Source: Winogradskyella sp.
Lineage (GTDB): Bacteria; Bacteroidota; Bacteroidia; Flavobacteriales; Flavobacteriaceae
NCBI RefSeq assembly: GCF_003712105.1
Contig: NZ_RHLG01000007.1
Span: forward strand, 38,467 to 102,466
Direction of reading: 5' to 3'
Length of the DNA: 64,000 nt
Both the position numbers and the translations under genes were made by a program. Under the pieces are notes generated by a model. The model was not told where the DNA came from. It made no database searches and saw only the letters and a program-made list of their open reading frames with translations. Positions 17,389-27,800 of this stretch are shown here, piece after piece. The number at the start of each line of letters is the position of its first letter. Position 1 is the first letter of the stretch.

Positions 17389-19566
17389 ATGATTCTAAAT
17401 AAAAATTATTTAACGATTTATTTCTCATTGTTAATTTCAATTTTATCTACTGCTCAAGTTGAAAAGCCAAAAGATTCAACTGAAGCCGAGAAACTAGATC
17501 AAGTCTTGATTACTGCAACAAGAACCGTAAGGCAGTTATCTTCTGTTCCTCTTCCTGCTCAAATAATTACCAAAAAAGAGCTTCAGAATATCAATTCAAT
17601 AAGACTATCAGATATTCTAGAGGAACAAACTGGTCTAATTATAGCTGCGGAATTAGATGGTACAGAAGGTATACAAATGCAAGGGCTAAGCTCTCAATAT
17701 ATACTTATACTTATAGATGGTGTTCCATTGGTTGGCCGTTCATTTGGAGCCTTAAACCTTAATCGTATTAGCGTTGGAAACATTAAACAAATTGAAGTTA
17801 TAAAAGGTGCATCTTCTAGCCTTTATGGTAATGAAGCTTTAGGTGGAGTAATAAATATTATTACCGAAACTCCAAAATCTGGATTTAATGGTGATGTTAA
17901 TTACAGAGGTGGAAGTTTTAATACACACGATACTGGCATAAACCTTAATTTCAAAAAAGAAAAATTTGGTATAACTACTTTTTTTAATAGAAATAGTAGT
18001 GGCGGATACGACTTGGACGAATCTACACCTCAAAATACAATTGACCCATTTACAAGTTATACATTTAATAGTAATATTAATTATAAAGTTTCTGACAAAA
18101 CAGAATTACTTTTATCCGGAAGATATTACTATCAATTTCAAGATAATGTTGCTTTAAATGATGAATTTATAGGCGAAAATTCTCTGAACGAATGGAATAT
18201 AAATTTACGTACTGAACACGAATTTAACACTAAATGGAAAAGCTATTTAGAACTTTACGGAAGTCAGTACATAACTGATGATATTTCTACAAGCGATATT
18301 ACAGGCGAAACATTACGTAATGACTTTGATCAGCGCTTTTTACGTCCTGAGTTGCGCACAACTTACAAACCTAATGATAATAGTGAGTTTATTTTTGGTG
18401 TAGGTATTACCAATGAAAGGTTAGAACGTTCATTATTTTCTACAACTCCTGAGTTTAATGCGCCTTATGTCTATACTCAATATGATGGTAATATTTCAGA
18501 TAAATTAAACATCATTCTTGGAGCTCGTTTTGATGCACATAATGTGTATGAATCTCAATTTAGTCCAAAAGCAGCCATACAGTATAAAATTAGTGATAAG
18601 ATTTCTGTAAAAGGTTCTGTTGGATATGGGTATAAAGCTCCAGATTTTAGGCAACTTTATTTAGACTTCACTAACGCTGCTGCTGGAGGTTATACAGTTC
18701 TTGGATATAATGAAGTACCTCGAAGACTTCAAGAATTATTCGAACAAAATTTACTCAACTTTTCAACCATGCCTAATGGTCAAGAATTTTCCAATGCTGA
18801 AAAGCAACAAGAAATTAATCTCATAACATCAAATTTTAATAGTGATTTGAAAGCTGAAAGTTCTATTAACTTCAACTTAGGATTTGATTTTAAAATAAAT
18901 AACAATCTAAAATTTAATGTCAACGGTTTTAGGAACAACATAACTAATCTTATACAGGTTTTAGTTGTTAGATCTGCTGGTCTTGGAACAGTTACCGACA
19001 GACCTCAACTTATAGGTAGAGATAATGGACAAAATGTTTTCTCTTATGAAAACAGGGATGAAGTTTATACACAAGGTATAGAAGTAAATGCGGAATGGAA
19101 AATAAACAATAATTTCAGGCTTAGTGGTGGTTATCAACTACTATATGCATATGATAAAGAAGACCTTGAGAGACTTGATAATGGTTTGGTTTTCGTTAGA
19201 GATCCTAATACTCAAGTAGATTTTAGAATAGGTAGAAGTGATTACATTGGTTTGCAAAATACATCACGTCATAATGCCAATTTAAAACTCTTTTATACGG
19301 CTCCAGAGATTGACTTAGACGCTAATATAAGAGCAACTTACAGAAGTCAATTTGGTTTAGGTGATACAAATGGCAATGGACTTATAGATCGTTTTGATTT
19401 AGTCCTAATTGACCCTCAAACAATTGTTGACTTAGCTATAAATAAAGCTTTTTTCAAAAATTACAGATTAGGAATTGGTGTGGATAACATATTTGATTTA
19501 ACAGATAATCAGACACCTAATATTCCTGGTCGAATATTATATGGAACACTAAATATCAATTTTTAA
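17389..19566 (+). CDS. HmuR-like TonB-dependent heme receptor
   Basis: A 725-residue outer-membrane receptor with a signal peptide (about 1-22, ending TAQ). There is no carboxypeptidase-like N-terminal domain. The TonB box candidate is KLDQVLITATR, and the plug runs from SVPLPAQIITKKEL through IEVIKGASSSLYGNEALGGVINI. In the barrel, YKAPDFRQLY (about 415-424) and NSDLKAE (about 483-489) occupy the places of the FRAP and NPDL motifs of heme receptors such as HmuR. The barrel ends in a terminal Phe. A HmuY-like gene follows after 11 bases, which supports heme as ligand. Expression is probably governed by the operator upstream of the promoter. Confidence 0.87.
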   Translation: MILNKNYLTIYFSLLISILSTAQVEKPKDSTEAEKLDQVLITATRTVRQLSSVPLPAQIITKKELQNINSIRLSDILEEQTGLIIAAELDGTEGIQMQGLSSQYILILIDGVPLVGRSFGALNLNRISVGNIKQIEVIKGASSSLYGNEALGGVINIITETPKSGFNGDVNYRGGSFNTHDTGINLNFKKEKFGITTFFNRNSSGGYDLDESTPQNTIDPFTSYTFNSNINYKVSDKTELLLSGRYYYQFQDNVALNDEFIGENSLNEWNINLRTEHEFNTKWKSYLELYGSQYITDDISTSDITGETLRNDFDQRFLRPELRTTYKPNDNSEFIFGVGITNERLERSLFSTTPEFNAPYVYTQYDGNISDKLNIILGARFDAHNVYESQFSPKAAIQYKISDKISVKGSVGYGYKAPDFRQLYLDFTNAAAGGYTVLGYNEVPRRLQELFEQNLLNFSTMPNGQEFSNAEKQQEINLITSNFNSDLKAESSINFNLGFDFKINNNLKFNVNGFRNNITNLIQVLVVRSAGLGTVTDRPQLIGRDNGQNVFSYENRDEVYTQGIEVNAEWKINNNFRLSGGYQLLYAYDKEDLERLDNGLVFVRDPNTQVDFRIGRSDYIGLQNTSRHNANLKLFYTAPEIDLDANIRATYRSQFGLGDTNGNGLIDRFDLVLIDPQTIVDLAINKAFFKNYRLGIGVDNIFDLTDNQTPNIPGRILYGTLNINF

Positions 19567-19577
19567 ATAAATAACAA

Positions 19578-20249
19578 ATGAAGAAGTTTAAATTTTTTTC
19601 AATTATAGCTCTAGTGCTATTTTCCTTCTTGTCATGTAGTGATGACGATGATGGGCCAAATTTAGTACCAATTGAAGCTGATCAAGTTACCAACCTTTTT
19701 GCTCCAATTACAAATCCTCCAGGACCTCCAGGTCCACCTGCTCCAGATGAAGGTGATTTTACAAAGTTTGATTTCGCAACTGGTGCTGTAACTACAAGTG
19801 ATACTGAATGGGATATTGCTTTTAGAAGTACAGCTATTATTGTAAATGGCGGTGTTTCTTCTGGTGCTAATGACGAGCCAGACCGTAATGGAAATGCTGC
19901 AGCATACTTCATTGATGAGCCTTTCCAAGATGTAAATGAAGTAAACACATCAAGCTTTGTACAAGATTCTCAAGCTAGCTATGCTATTATTCGTCAAAGT
20001 GATATGGGATGGTATAATTATAGTGGGTTTAATAATAATCCACCAATACCAACTGTAGATAATATTATTAGACCTCTTGCAGGTCGCACGCTAGTGTTTA
20101 GAACTCGCGATGGGAAATTTGCAAAAGTTCAGATTTTAAGCTATTACCAAAACAACCCAAATCCAATTAACAGCTTTACTGACGTACCTAGATATTACAC
20201 ATTTAACTATGTATATCAACCAAATGATGGTGTAACTACATTCGAATAA
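19578..20249 (+). CDS. HmuY-like heme-binding lipoprotein
   Basis: A 223-residue lipoprotein: signal peptide with lipobox ending SFLSC at about residue 20, then SDDDDG. The C-terminal 160 residues match the HmuY fold: FTKFDFATGAVTTSDTEWDIAFRSTAIIVNGG, MGWYNYSG, TLVFRTRDGKFAKVQILSYYQ and YYTFNYVYQP. HmuY proteins sit on the surface, take heme from host or environmental heme proteins and pass it to HmuR. Residues about 46-56 form an unusual PPGPPGPPAP stretch between tether and domain. The heme-ligating residues cannot be assigned by eye. It is co-transcribed with the receptor and followed by a terminator. Confidence 0.85.
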   Translation: MKKFKFFSIIALVLFSFLSCSDDDDGPNLVPIEADQVTNLFAPITNPPGPPGPPAPDEGDFTKFDFATGAVTTSDTEWDIAFRSTAIIVNGGVSSGANDEPDRNGNAAAYFIDEPFQDVNEVNTSSFVQDSQASYAIIRQSDMGWYNYSGFNNNPPIPTVDNIIRPLAGRTLVFRTRDGKFAKVQILSYYQNNPNPINSFTDVPRYYTFNYVYQPNDGVTTFE

Positions 20250-20270
20250 GTTAATTGGAGTTTAATAAAA

Positions 20271-20315
20271 AAGGGCTTTAGAGAGAGTTTATTTTTTCTA
20301 AAGCCTTAATATTTT
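20271..20315 (+). terminator. Terminator of the HmuR/HmuY-like operon
   Basis: GGCTTTAGA (20274-20282) and TCTAAAGCC (20297-20305) form a perfect nine-base stem with a 14-base loop. The downstream sequence TTAATATTTTT is U-rich. It begins about 25 bases past the HmuY-like stop. Confidence 0.8.
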
Positions 20316-20319
20316 TCAT

Positions 20320-20418
20320 ATGCTAAAACTAAAATTAATAGCAAAGCGTATTTTAATACTTTTCGTTAGCTTAATTATTGCCTCAATACTAGTAACATTA
20401 TTGTATTTAAGTATTTGA
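20320..20418 (+). CDS. Possible 32-residue membrane peptide
   Basis: An ATG-to-TGA reading frame starting just behind the terminator encodes a short peptide. It has a basic start (MLKLKLIAKR) and one hydrophobic helix (about residues 11-32, ILILFVSLIIASILV then TLLYLSI). The charge pattern predicts the N-terminus inside and a single membrane span. No promoter match or strong ribosome site is evident upstream, and such AT-rich frames arise by chance. It could be translated from terminator read-through or be non-coding. The region otherwise holds nothing before the HMG-CoA lyase stop at 20435. Confidence 0.3.
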   Translation: MLKLKLIAKRILILFVSLIIASILVTLLYLSI

Positions 20419-20434
20419 GTTTTGCACTAGAATA

Positions 20435-21298
20435 CTAGTGATAAAAATTGAAGATTTTACTGGCTTCGTTATAAGCACTTTCAAAAGCTATGGCATTTAA
20501 GTCGTGTGCTTTGTGCTGAGTAAGGTAAGATAACACACGTTCTGTAGGCATATTTCCAGTGAGTTCGTCTTTAGCCATTGGGCAACCACCAAATCCCTGA
20601 ATTGCACCATCAAAACGACGGCATCCTGCTTTGTAAGCTGCATCAACTTTTTCGTGCCATGTGGTTGGTGTTGTATGTAAATGCGCACCAAATTCTATTT
20701 CAGGATATTTTGGAATAAGATTAGAGAATAGATAAGTAATATTTTCTGGGTTAGAGCTTCCTATGGTATCACTCAAAGATAGAATCTTTACTCCCATTTT
20801 TGCTAGTTTTTCAGTCCACTCGCCTACTATATCAACATTCCATGGGTCTCCATAAGGATTTCCAAAGCCCATTGAGATATACACTACAACTTCTTTGTTA
20901 GTCTTATTTGCTATCTCTAAAATTTCGTTTAATGTGATAACCGATTGTGCTATAGTCTTATGCGTATTACGCATCTGGAAATTCTCGGAAATTGAAAATG
21001 GAAACCCCAAATAATCAATTTGAGGGTGTTTTGAAGCGTCATCTGCTCCACGAGTATTCGCTATAATTGCTAGCAACTTACTTTTTGTTTCGCTCAAGTC
21101 TAATTGTGATAGAACTTGTGCTGTATCTACCATTTGAGGTATGGCTTTTGGCGACACAAAACTCCCAAAATCAATGGTATCAAAACCCACACGTAATAAT
21201 GACTGAATGTACTGTACCTTTTTCTCAGTAGGAATAAAATCTTTGATACCTTGCATGGCATCTCGAGGACATTCAATAACTTTTACTGGGTTTTTCAC
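20435..21298 (-). CDS. Hydroxymethylglutaryl-CoA lyase
   Basis: A 287-residue TIM-barrel enzyme cleaving HMG-CoA to acetoacetate and acetyl-CoA, the last step of leucine breakdown and ketone-body formation. Diagnostic motifs are VIECPRDAMQG at the N-terminus, FGSFVSPKAIPQM, LSLSDTIGSSNP, GAHLHTTP for the metal site, and FGGCPMAKDELTGN, which holds the catalytic cysteine near residue 237. The best start is GTG at 21298. No in-frame ATG precedes it before a stop, and starting later would remove the catalytic arginine strand. It lies alone, convergent with the HmuY-like operon. A structured 192-bp region separates it from the LysE-type gene upstream. Confidence 0.93.
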   Translation of the reverse strand: MKNPVKVIECPRDAMQGIKDFIPTEKKVQYIQSLLRVGFDTIDFGSFVSPKAIPQMVDTAQVLSQLDLSETKSKLLAIIANTRGADDASKHPQIDYLGFPFSISENFQMRNTHKTIAQSVITLNEILEIANKTNKEVVVYISMGFGNPYGDPWNVDIVGEWTEKLAKMGVKILSLSDTIGSSNPENITYLFSNLIPKYPEIEFGAHLHTTPTTWHEKVDAAYKAGCRRFDGAIQGFGGCPMAKDELTGNMPTERVLSYLTQHKAHDLNAIAFESAYNEASKIFNFYH

Positions 21299-21346
21299 AC
21301 GTTTAAATTTTAATAATTACATGACTATTAGTTAATTATAAAATTA

Positions 21347-21379
21347 AGAACGTGTGTAATCACTCATTACATTCGTTCT
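21347..21379. terminator. Inverted repeat between lysE-type and HMG-CoA lyase genes
   Basis: Two 14-base arms pair at 12 positions: AGAACG with CGTTCT and TGTAAT with ATTACA, separated by a two-base mismatch, with a five-base loop. On the minus strand TAATTTTATAA follows. It may terminate the LysE-type transcript or sit in the leader of the HMG-CoA lyase gene. The rest of 21299-21490 shows nothing recognisable. Confidence 0.5.
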
Positions 21380-21490
21380 CTTATTAAAAATTTCAAACAT
21401 TCACGGTTGTGATTATATTTTTAAAATTTATTAATACTCGTTTCATTAGCGTAAAGATATAATTAATAGGACGAATTCCTAGCTCATAAA

Positions 21491-22108
21491 TTACAGTAAT
21501 ATAAATACCGCTATCCCTATAAAAACTACAATCTGTAACCACTTTAAAACCAGACCAGAATTCTTATTATTAAGAATAAAAGACCTCACTATTCCTGCTA
21601 AAAGGGCAATAGAAGAAAATACAGTTGCTGATACTAAAATAAAAAGACCTCCAAGTATATAAAATTGTAAGACCTTACTCATATCATCACTGAATAAAAA
21701 TGCGGGAAAAAATGCTAAAAAGAAAATCGTAACCTTCGGATTGAGGACATTCATGAAAAACCCTTGAACAAATAGTTGAAGCTTGGTTTTTTTTGGAGAG
21801 TCACTTTCGTCGATACTTATTTTTCCATCAGATTTAAATACTCTATAAGCCAAATACAACAAATATATGGCACCAAGTATTTTGATAATTAAAAATATGG
21901 TGTCGTTATCTCTAATCAATGCTGAAACACCAAATGCTAATAAAGATGTATGAATAATACATCCTGTCATTAAGCCTGCCACTGTAGAAAGCGCATGCCA
22001 CTTACTATTGGTTAAACTCTGAACCAATACAAAAATATTATCCGGGCCTGGAGAAATGGCCAAAGCCGCAGTAGCAGAAGCAAATAGTAGAAGCGTTTCG
22101 TAGTTCAA
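21491..22108 (-). CDS. LysE/RhtB family amino-acid exporter
   Basis: A 205-residue membrane protein with six hydrophobic segments. The family signature AISPGPDNIFVLVQSLTNSKWHAL sits at about 17-40, and the FMNVLNPKVTIFFLAFFPAFL stretch near 120-140 is equally typical. LysE/RhtB proteins export amino acids or related metabolites by proton antiport. Substrate cannot be inferred. The start codon is TTG at 22108: the base triplet is CAA on the plus strand and no in-frame ATG fits. A -7 element 13 bases upstream supports it. The neighbour on the other side is a divergent secreted protein with no evident link. Confidence 0.87.
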   Translation of the reverse strand: MNYETLLLFASATAALAISPGPDNIFVLVQSLTNSKWHALSTVAGLMTGCIIHTSLLAFGVSALIRDNDTIFLIIKILGAIYLLYLAYRVFKSDGKISIDESDSPKKTKLQLFVQGFFMNVLNPKVTIFFLAFFPAFLFSDDMSKVLQFYILGGLFILVSATVFSSIALLAGIVRSFILNNKNSGLVLKWLQIVVFIGIAVFILL

Positions 22109-22121
22109 AATAAAAATTTAT

Positions 22122-22129
22122 CAAATCTA
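22122..22129 (-). promoter_or_regulatory. Promoter -7 element of the LysE-type gene
   Basis: TAGATTTG on the minus strand matches TAnnTTTG. The predicted leader is only about eight bases, which fixes the TTG at 22108 as the start codon. Confidence 0.6.
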
Positions 22130-22193
22130 TAAATTTTGTGTAAGTAATAACAAATCATTACGTCTATCAATTATAAATCAAACCTATCAGTCA

Positions 22194-23111
22194 ATGAAAA
22201 AACTTTTACTCCTACTTTTTTTACCTAGTATTGTAATTACTCAAACCTCTGTAAATTACGAAATCACATTCCAAAGTGTATGGAATGCTGGTCACCATGG
22301 CACATTACCTGGAAGTGCACATTGGTCTGATTTTGTTGGTGCTACGCATAATGACCAAATCACATTTTGGGAAATTGGTGGTTTTGCGTCTCCTGGAATT
22401 GAAGATGTTGCTGAGTTAGGTCAAAATACAGATTTCTTTAATGAAGTCAATGAGGCTATCAATCCTTTAGTTGGAAGCCCAACAGCAGACCAGTGGTTAC
22501 AACAAGGGTTTTCTCCTTTTGCCGCTATTAGTTCATCGACTTTAATGACAGTGAATGTGCATGAAGATTTTCCTTTAATAACACTTGCAACTATGGTAGC
22601 ACCAAGTCCTGATTGGTTTTCGGGAGTTAGTGGATATTCTTTAAAAAATCCTGATGGCTCATGGAAAACTACTCATAGTGTACCTGTATTTGTGTACGAT
22701 GCTGGTACCGAAGATGGTATGGCATATAGTTTGAGTAACGCAGCGACAAGCCCTCATGTAGCGATATCAGTAAGAAATATGTTTTTGTTTAATGGCGTGT
22801 ATTCTCAAGGTGATGAAAAGGTAGGTGATATTACATTTACATTACTATCCCAACTAGATGTTGAAGATTTTGAAAATCTCAAATCGGTTACAATTAGTCC
22901 TAATCCTACTAATGGTTTAACAACAATTTCTAATTTAAATAGAATTGCAAATTCATTAGATATTTACGACATCTTAGGAAAGCGTGTACATACGCAATCC
23001 ATTGAAAACTTAGATAGTGTAGACCTTGATTTACATCTAAAGTCTGGCATTTACCTTGTGAATATTAAGTCAGATTCTGGTGTAGAAAGTAGAAAGCTAA
23101 TTATTAACTAG
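22194..23111 (+). CDS. Spondin-domain protein with T9SS sorting tail
   Basis: A 305-residue secreted protein. The signal peptide spans about 1-16. A spondin N domain follows with [31 protein letters not shown], then [31 protein letters not shown], the usual core of these domains. The last 75 residues ([48 protein letters not shown]) are a type A C-terminal sorting domain. They direct the protein through the type IX secretion system to the cell surface or medium. Function of bacterial spondin domains is uncertain; adhesion is the usual guess. Its stop codon overlaps the convergent pyrD gene by eight bases. Confidence 0.88.
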   Translation: MKKLLLLLFLPSIVITQTSVNYEITFQSVWNAGHHGTLPGSAHWSDFVGATHNDQITFWEIGGFASPGIEDVAELGQNTDFFNEVNEAINPLVGSPTADQWLQQGFSPFAAISSSTLMTVNVHEDFPLITLATMVAPSPDWFSGVSGYSLKNPDGSWKTTHSVPVFVYDAGTEDGMAYSLSNAATSPHVAISVRNMFLFNGVYSQGDEKVGDITFTLLSQLDVEDFENLKSVTISPNPTNGLTTISNLNRIANSLDIYDILGKRVHTQSIENLDSVDLDLHLKSGIYLVNIKSDSGVESRKLIIN

Positions 23112-24129
23112 CAGTAGTATTTAAAAGCGCCTTATTAATAGATTTTACGAGTCTCGGACCTTCGTAGATAAATCCTGTATACAACTGTACTAAGTCTGCT
23201 CCTGCTTCTAGTTTTTCTATAGCATCTTTAGCCGAATGTATGCCTCCTACTCCAATTATTGGAAACGCTTTGTTACTTTTTTCTACCAAAAACCTAATAA
23301 CTTCAGTAGACTTTTTAGTCAATGGTTTACCACTTAGGCCTCCTACTTCATCCCTATTTTTGCTTTGCAATCCTTCTCTTGAAATGGTTGTATTTGTAGC
23401 GATTACACCATCAATTTTAGTTTCAGAAACAATAGCAATAATATCCAGTAATTGCCCTTCGGTTAAATCGGGAGCAATTTTTAATAAGATTGGTTTTGTT
23501 TTCGGGCGTTTAAAATTAAGAGCCTGTAATTCTCTAAGTAAATGCGTTAGTGGCTCTTTGTCTTGTAACGCTCTTAAGTTTGGAGTGTTTGGAGAACTTA
23601 CGTTGACCACAAAATAATCTACATAGTCATATAAAGCATCAAAACAAAGCTTATAATCTTCTACAGCAGAATCATTTGGAGTCACTTTATTTTTACCAAT
23701 ATTTCCACCTATTAAAACGCCTGAGTTTTGTTTTAATCGATCCACTGCCTTAAATACGCCACCATTATTAAAGCCCATTCTGTTGATTACTGCATTATCT
23801 TCTTTAAGACGAAAGAGTCGTTTTTTAGGGTTTCCGGATTGAGGCTTGGGTGTTAATGTGCCGATTTCTATAAAACCAAAACCAAAGTTTGATAGTTCAT
23901 TATAAAGCTTAGCATCTTTATCAAAACCCGCTGCCAATCCTACTGGATTTTTAAAAGTTAAACCAAAAAGTTCTCTTTCTAAGGATTTATGTTCTACAAC
24001 ATAACGGCTTCTGAACATACCTTTGAATCCGGGAATTTTAGTAAAAAAACGAATTAATGAAAACGTAAGATGATGTACTTTTTCTGGATCTAGTAAGAAT
24101 AAAAATGGTCGGATTAGTATTTTGTACAT
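23104..24129 (-). CDS. pyrD: Dihydroorotate dehydrogenase (quinone)
   Basis: A 341-residue class 2 enzyme, membrane-associated, that oxidises dihydroorotate to orotate with FMN and passes electrons to quinone in pyrimidine synthesis. The N-terminal helix pair ([20 protein letters not shown]) is the quinone-channel extension of class 2. Motifs include [43 protein letters not shown] with the catalytic serine, TNTT and GVGGI near the FMN phosphate. The start ATG at 24129 lies about 18 bases behind a -7 element. It is convergent with, and overlaps, the spondin gene by eight bases. Confidence 0.95.
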   Translation of the reverse strand: MYKILIRPFLFLLDPEKVHHLTFSLIRFFTKIPGFKGMFRSRYVVEHKSLERELFGLTFKNPVGLAAGFDKDAKLYNELSNFGFGFIEIGTLTPKPQSGNPKKRLFRLKEDNAVINRMGFNNGGVFKAVDRLKQNSGVLIGGNIGKNKVTPNDSAVEDYKLCFDALYDYVDYFVVNVSSPNTPNLRALQDKEPLTHLLRELQALNFKRPKTKPILLKIAPDLTEGQLLDIIAIVSETKIDGVIATNTTISREGLQSKNRDEVGGLSGKPLTKKSTEVIRFLVEKSNKAFPIIGVGGIHSAKDAIEKLEAGADLVQLYTGFIYEGPRLVKSINKALLNTTAS

Positions 24130-24147
24130 GTCTTCCTAATTGCTATG

Positions 24148-24155
24148 CAAAAATA
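24148..24155 (-). promoter_or_regulatory. Promoter -7 element of pyrD
   Basis: TATTTTTG on the minus strand matches TAnnTTTG and is followed by C. Predicted leader about 13 bases. It gives pyrD its own promoter despite the K+ channel gene upstream in the same direction. Confidence 0.6.
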
Positions 24156-24207
24156 AGAATCCTAATATTTATTTACCCGTATAAAATGCCTAAGATTATA
24201 GTTTTTT

Positions 24208-24870
24208 TTAAGAAGAATGTTTAATGTATTTTTCAACGACAACAGCCGTTATAATTACTAAATAAAATTGCCCCATAAGACCTACTAATATAGCTGCTTT
24301 TTGGGCTACTGGAATTGTAGGTACAATTTCGCCATAACCTATTGTTAGCAAAGTTATATAGGCATAATATAATATGCCATCAGATTTTAAAGTAATATCA
24401 TTGGTTTCCATTAAAGCACCAACAAAAGCGCCTGGATTAGTCAATTCGATAGACATAAATAAAAAGAATGCTAAGAATCCTAATGATATATAGCCACTCA
24501 TTAAACCCATAATTACATTTTTTGTAACCCGCTCTGCCTGCCATACCTGTTTAATTATATTCCAAGCTACTGTTATATAAAAGATGAAATAAATTGAAAG
24601 TCTTATAAGTATGTTCTCTGTATTCTGTCGTCTAGATATCATCTCAAAACCAAACGCAAATGCAGAGATTACAAACAATACTATAAAAAACCACGTTAAT
24701 TTTTTATTCTTAGAAATCATTAATATTCCAGCCGCAATACTAACTAGATAAAAAAGCGGTAATAGAACGAATTCGTAAAATTCTATCGGAAAAAATAATG
24801 ACCCAAATAGAATTGTTAATTGTGTAATTAAAAAAATCTCAAATCGTAGACTATATAATCGGTTAATCAT
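24208..24870 (-). CDS. Voltage-insensitive K+ channel-type protein
   Basis: A 220-residue membrane protein with about six hydrophobic helices. The last two frame a pore loop with the selectivity filter TIGYGE at about 173-178, the hallmark of the Ion_trans_2 potassium channel family. The preceding helices are not rich in regularly spaced arginines, so it is not an obvious voltage sensor, and no RCK domain follows. I chose the ATG at 24870, which overlaps the RND transporter stop by eight bases. ATGs at 24885 and 24894 give longer overlaps. Its place as last gene of an efflux operon may be transcriptional convenience or may link ion balance to efflux. Confidence 0.82.
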   Translation of the reverse strand: MINRLYSLRFEIFLITQLTILFGSLFFPIEFYEFVLLPLFYLVSIAAGILMISKNKKLTWFFIVLFVISAFAFGFEMISRRQNTENILIRLSIYFIFYITVAWNIIKQVWQAERVTKNVIMGLMSGYISLGFLAFFLFMSIELTNPGAFVGALMETNDITLKSDGILYYAYITLLTIGYGEIVPTIPVAQKAAILVGLMGQFYLVIITAVVVEKYIKHSS

Positions 24871-27800
24871 CCAATAATTGTTCATTAAATTCATAACCTT
24901 TATAACTTACTTTATATAAAGCACTGTACAAAGATGGAATAAAAAGTAAGGTTATTATAGTACCAAACAATAATCCAATCATAATACTAACTGCCATACC
25001 TTCCCACATTTCACCACCAGAAATATATAAAGGTACTAAACCAAGTACTGTAGTAAATGTAGATAATAAAATAGGCCTAAAACGTTGCAAACAAGCAGCA
25101 ATAACTGCATCTTGATCGGTTCGTCCTGCAGTGAGCTCTACTTCCATACGATCAATAAGTACAATGGCATTATTTATTACAATACCTGCTAATGAAATCA
25201 CTCCCAAAAACGGCATAAATCCAAATGGCTCTTGAAATGTAAGCAACCCAATAACTACTCCAATAATTCCAAGCGGAATAGTTAATACAACCATTGTCAT
25301 CTTTCGAAATGAATTAAACTGAATAATAAGTAGAAGTACAATAATAAAACCTGAAATTGGCAAATAACCAATAATTGGGCCCATGTTATCAGCAGTTTGT
25401 TGAGCATCACCTCCTAAAGAATATGTGTATTGATCTGGCCAAACATCGGCAGCTTGTTCTTCTAACCATGGCGTCATAATTGCCATTGTTGCAGCAGCAT
25501 TTCCTTCTTCACGTAACTCACTACTTACATTAATTGTACGATCTAAATCTAACCGCTTAATCTTTGCATATTGCCATTGAGGTACAATATTAGCCACCTG
25601 AAGTAAGGGAACACTTTTACCGCTATTTTGAGAGTAAATATTCAAAGTTTCTAAAGAAGCCAAAGATTGTTGTTGACTTTCGCCACTTCGCATTAATATA
25701 GGAATAGACTTATCATTTTCACGATACTCACCTGTTTGAAATCCGTCTAATACCGTTTGCAATGAGGTAGCTATATCCGAACTTGTTATGCCTGCACTTT
25801 GCGATCTGTTTTGGTCAATCTCAATAATAAACTTCTTACTTTTTGGTCCCCAATCATCTTTTACATTCTTAGTAGTTGCATCTTGGGATAATTTTAATTT
25901 CACTTGTTCGGCTAGGCTAGAAAGTACATCTGGATTTGGACCTGAGACTTTAATCTCAATTGGCGTTCCGCCGCCACCAGCAGCAAGAAAACCCACTTTA
26001 ATATCGGCATTTGGAAAATTTTGGAAAGTATATGCGTCTAAGCGTTCAACCATATCTGCATTTTCATTAAATGAAGATGTATTAACTAGTATATGAGCGT
26101 AATTTGAGTTGGCTTCGTCCGGCGAGTAACCTAAATCATAAGACTCAGGGCCTTCACCAATATAAGACGACCAATTAAGAATGCCTTTTTCACGTTTATC
26201 ATTAACTCTTAATGAGTCTTGCATATAGCTTTCAATCTTCCTAACAACTTCAGTAGTACGTTCTATTTTATTTCCTTCAGGAAGGTTAATGTCAATAGTA
26301 ATCATATTACGGTCACTATCTGGAAAAAAGATAAATGGAATTGAACCAAAGCCAAAAAGTGAAATAAAGAATGCCACAAAGATTCCAATAATTATTTTGT
26401 ATTTATGGCGCAAAGCCACTAAAATTAAATCCTTGTAATACCGCTTGGCTGAAGCAATAATTCTATCAACTATCCCCGGTTTTTTCTGCCCTTTAGGTTC
26501 CACTTTTAAGAACATATAGCAAAACATGATAATTACAGTTAATGCAATTAACCAAGATGATAACAGTGCAATAGATATAACCACAAATATTGGCCCAACG
26601 ATATCTCCCATTGTAGTTGGTGACAAATAGAATGCTAAGAAAGCTGCAGAAGTTGTTAGAGTTGAAATTAAAAGTGGCATCCATAGCTCGGAAAAGGCTT
26701 CGATGGCAGCCTTATACTTTTCTTCGCCTTGTTCTAATTTAACCATTATAGTTTCAGCAACCACAATAGCATTATCTACTAACATTCCCAAAGCCATTAT
26801 TAATGCTGCCAATGTTACTTGGTTTAATCCAATATTTATAATACCCATGATCATAAGAGTCATAATGGTTACAATTGGTATTAAACTAGCAATAACGAAT
26901 CCTGTGCGCATCCCTAAAAAGATGAGCATAACTATTAATACAATAGTAATAGATTGTATTAGGTTTACCATGAAATCGCTAACTTTAAAATCGATATAAT
27001 CATCTAGAGAGGAAACCCTAGTAAGTTCTAATCCAATAGGTAATTTAGATTGCCATTGTGCCACAACCTCATCAACTGCAACACCTAGATATACAACATT
27101 TTTGTTTTCTTTTAAATTAACATGAAGGGAAATAGCTTCTTTGCCATCCACACTTACAATTTGAGATGGTGGATCTATATAACCTTGAGTTATTGTTGTA
27201 ATATCTCCTAATTTTACTGATTGAGAACCATTACCAACTGCGATAAGCATATTACGAATATCTTCAACTGAATTGAAGTTTCCGGTAGGTTCTAAAATGA
27301 TACGCTCATCTCCAACATTTACTTGACCTCCAGAATTTAAAATATTGGTTGAGGCAATAGTTTGTTGTAATCTTGATGCCGAAAGGCCGTATTCCTTTAA
27401 TCTTGTATTATCAAATTCAACAAACACACGCTCTTCTTGCACACCTCCTAATTCTACTTTAGCGGCATCTTGTAGTTTTATTAAATCATCTTTAATGTCA
27501 TCGGCATAATCTTTCATTTCAGCATAGCTATAACCATCTGACGTTAAACCTACCACTATACCATAAACATCCCCAATGCCATCATCATCTAAATTTGGTC
27601 TTACGCCGTCTGGAAGACCTTGTATAGCATTAAGTTTTCTTCTAAGCCTATCCCAAACCGATTGCATTTTTTCTGGTGCAACTTCATCTTTAAGAGTCAC
27701 TTTCACTACAGACAATCCTGTTCGAGAGGTACTTGTTACTTCATCTAATTCTGGAAGCTCTTGTGCTACCTTTTCAACTTTATCTGTTACCAAGAGTTCT

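Noticed and set aside
19662..19948. Two antisense frames inside the HmuY-like gene
   Set aside because: They are mirror frames of the coding sequence, with low-complexity content from the Pro-Gly run and no start context.
23104..23111. Frameshift or misassembly at the spondin/pyrD overlap
   Set aside because: Both proteins end with full-length, family-typical C-termini. An eight-base convergent overlap is normal in compact genomes.
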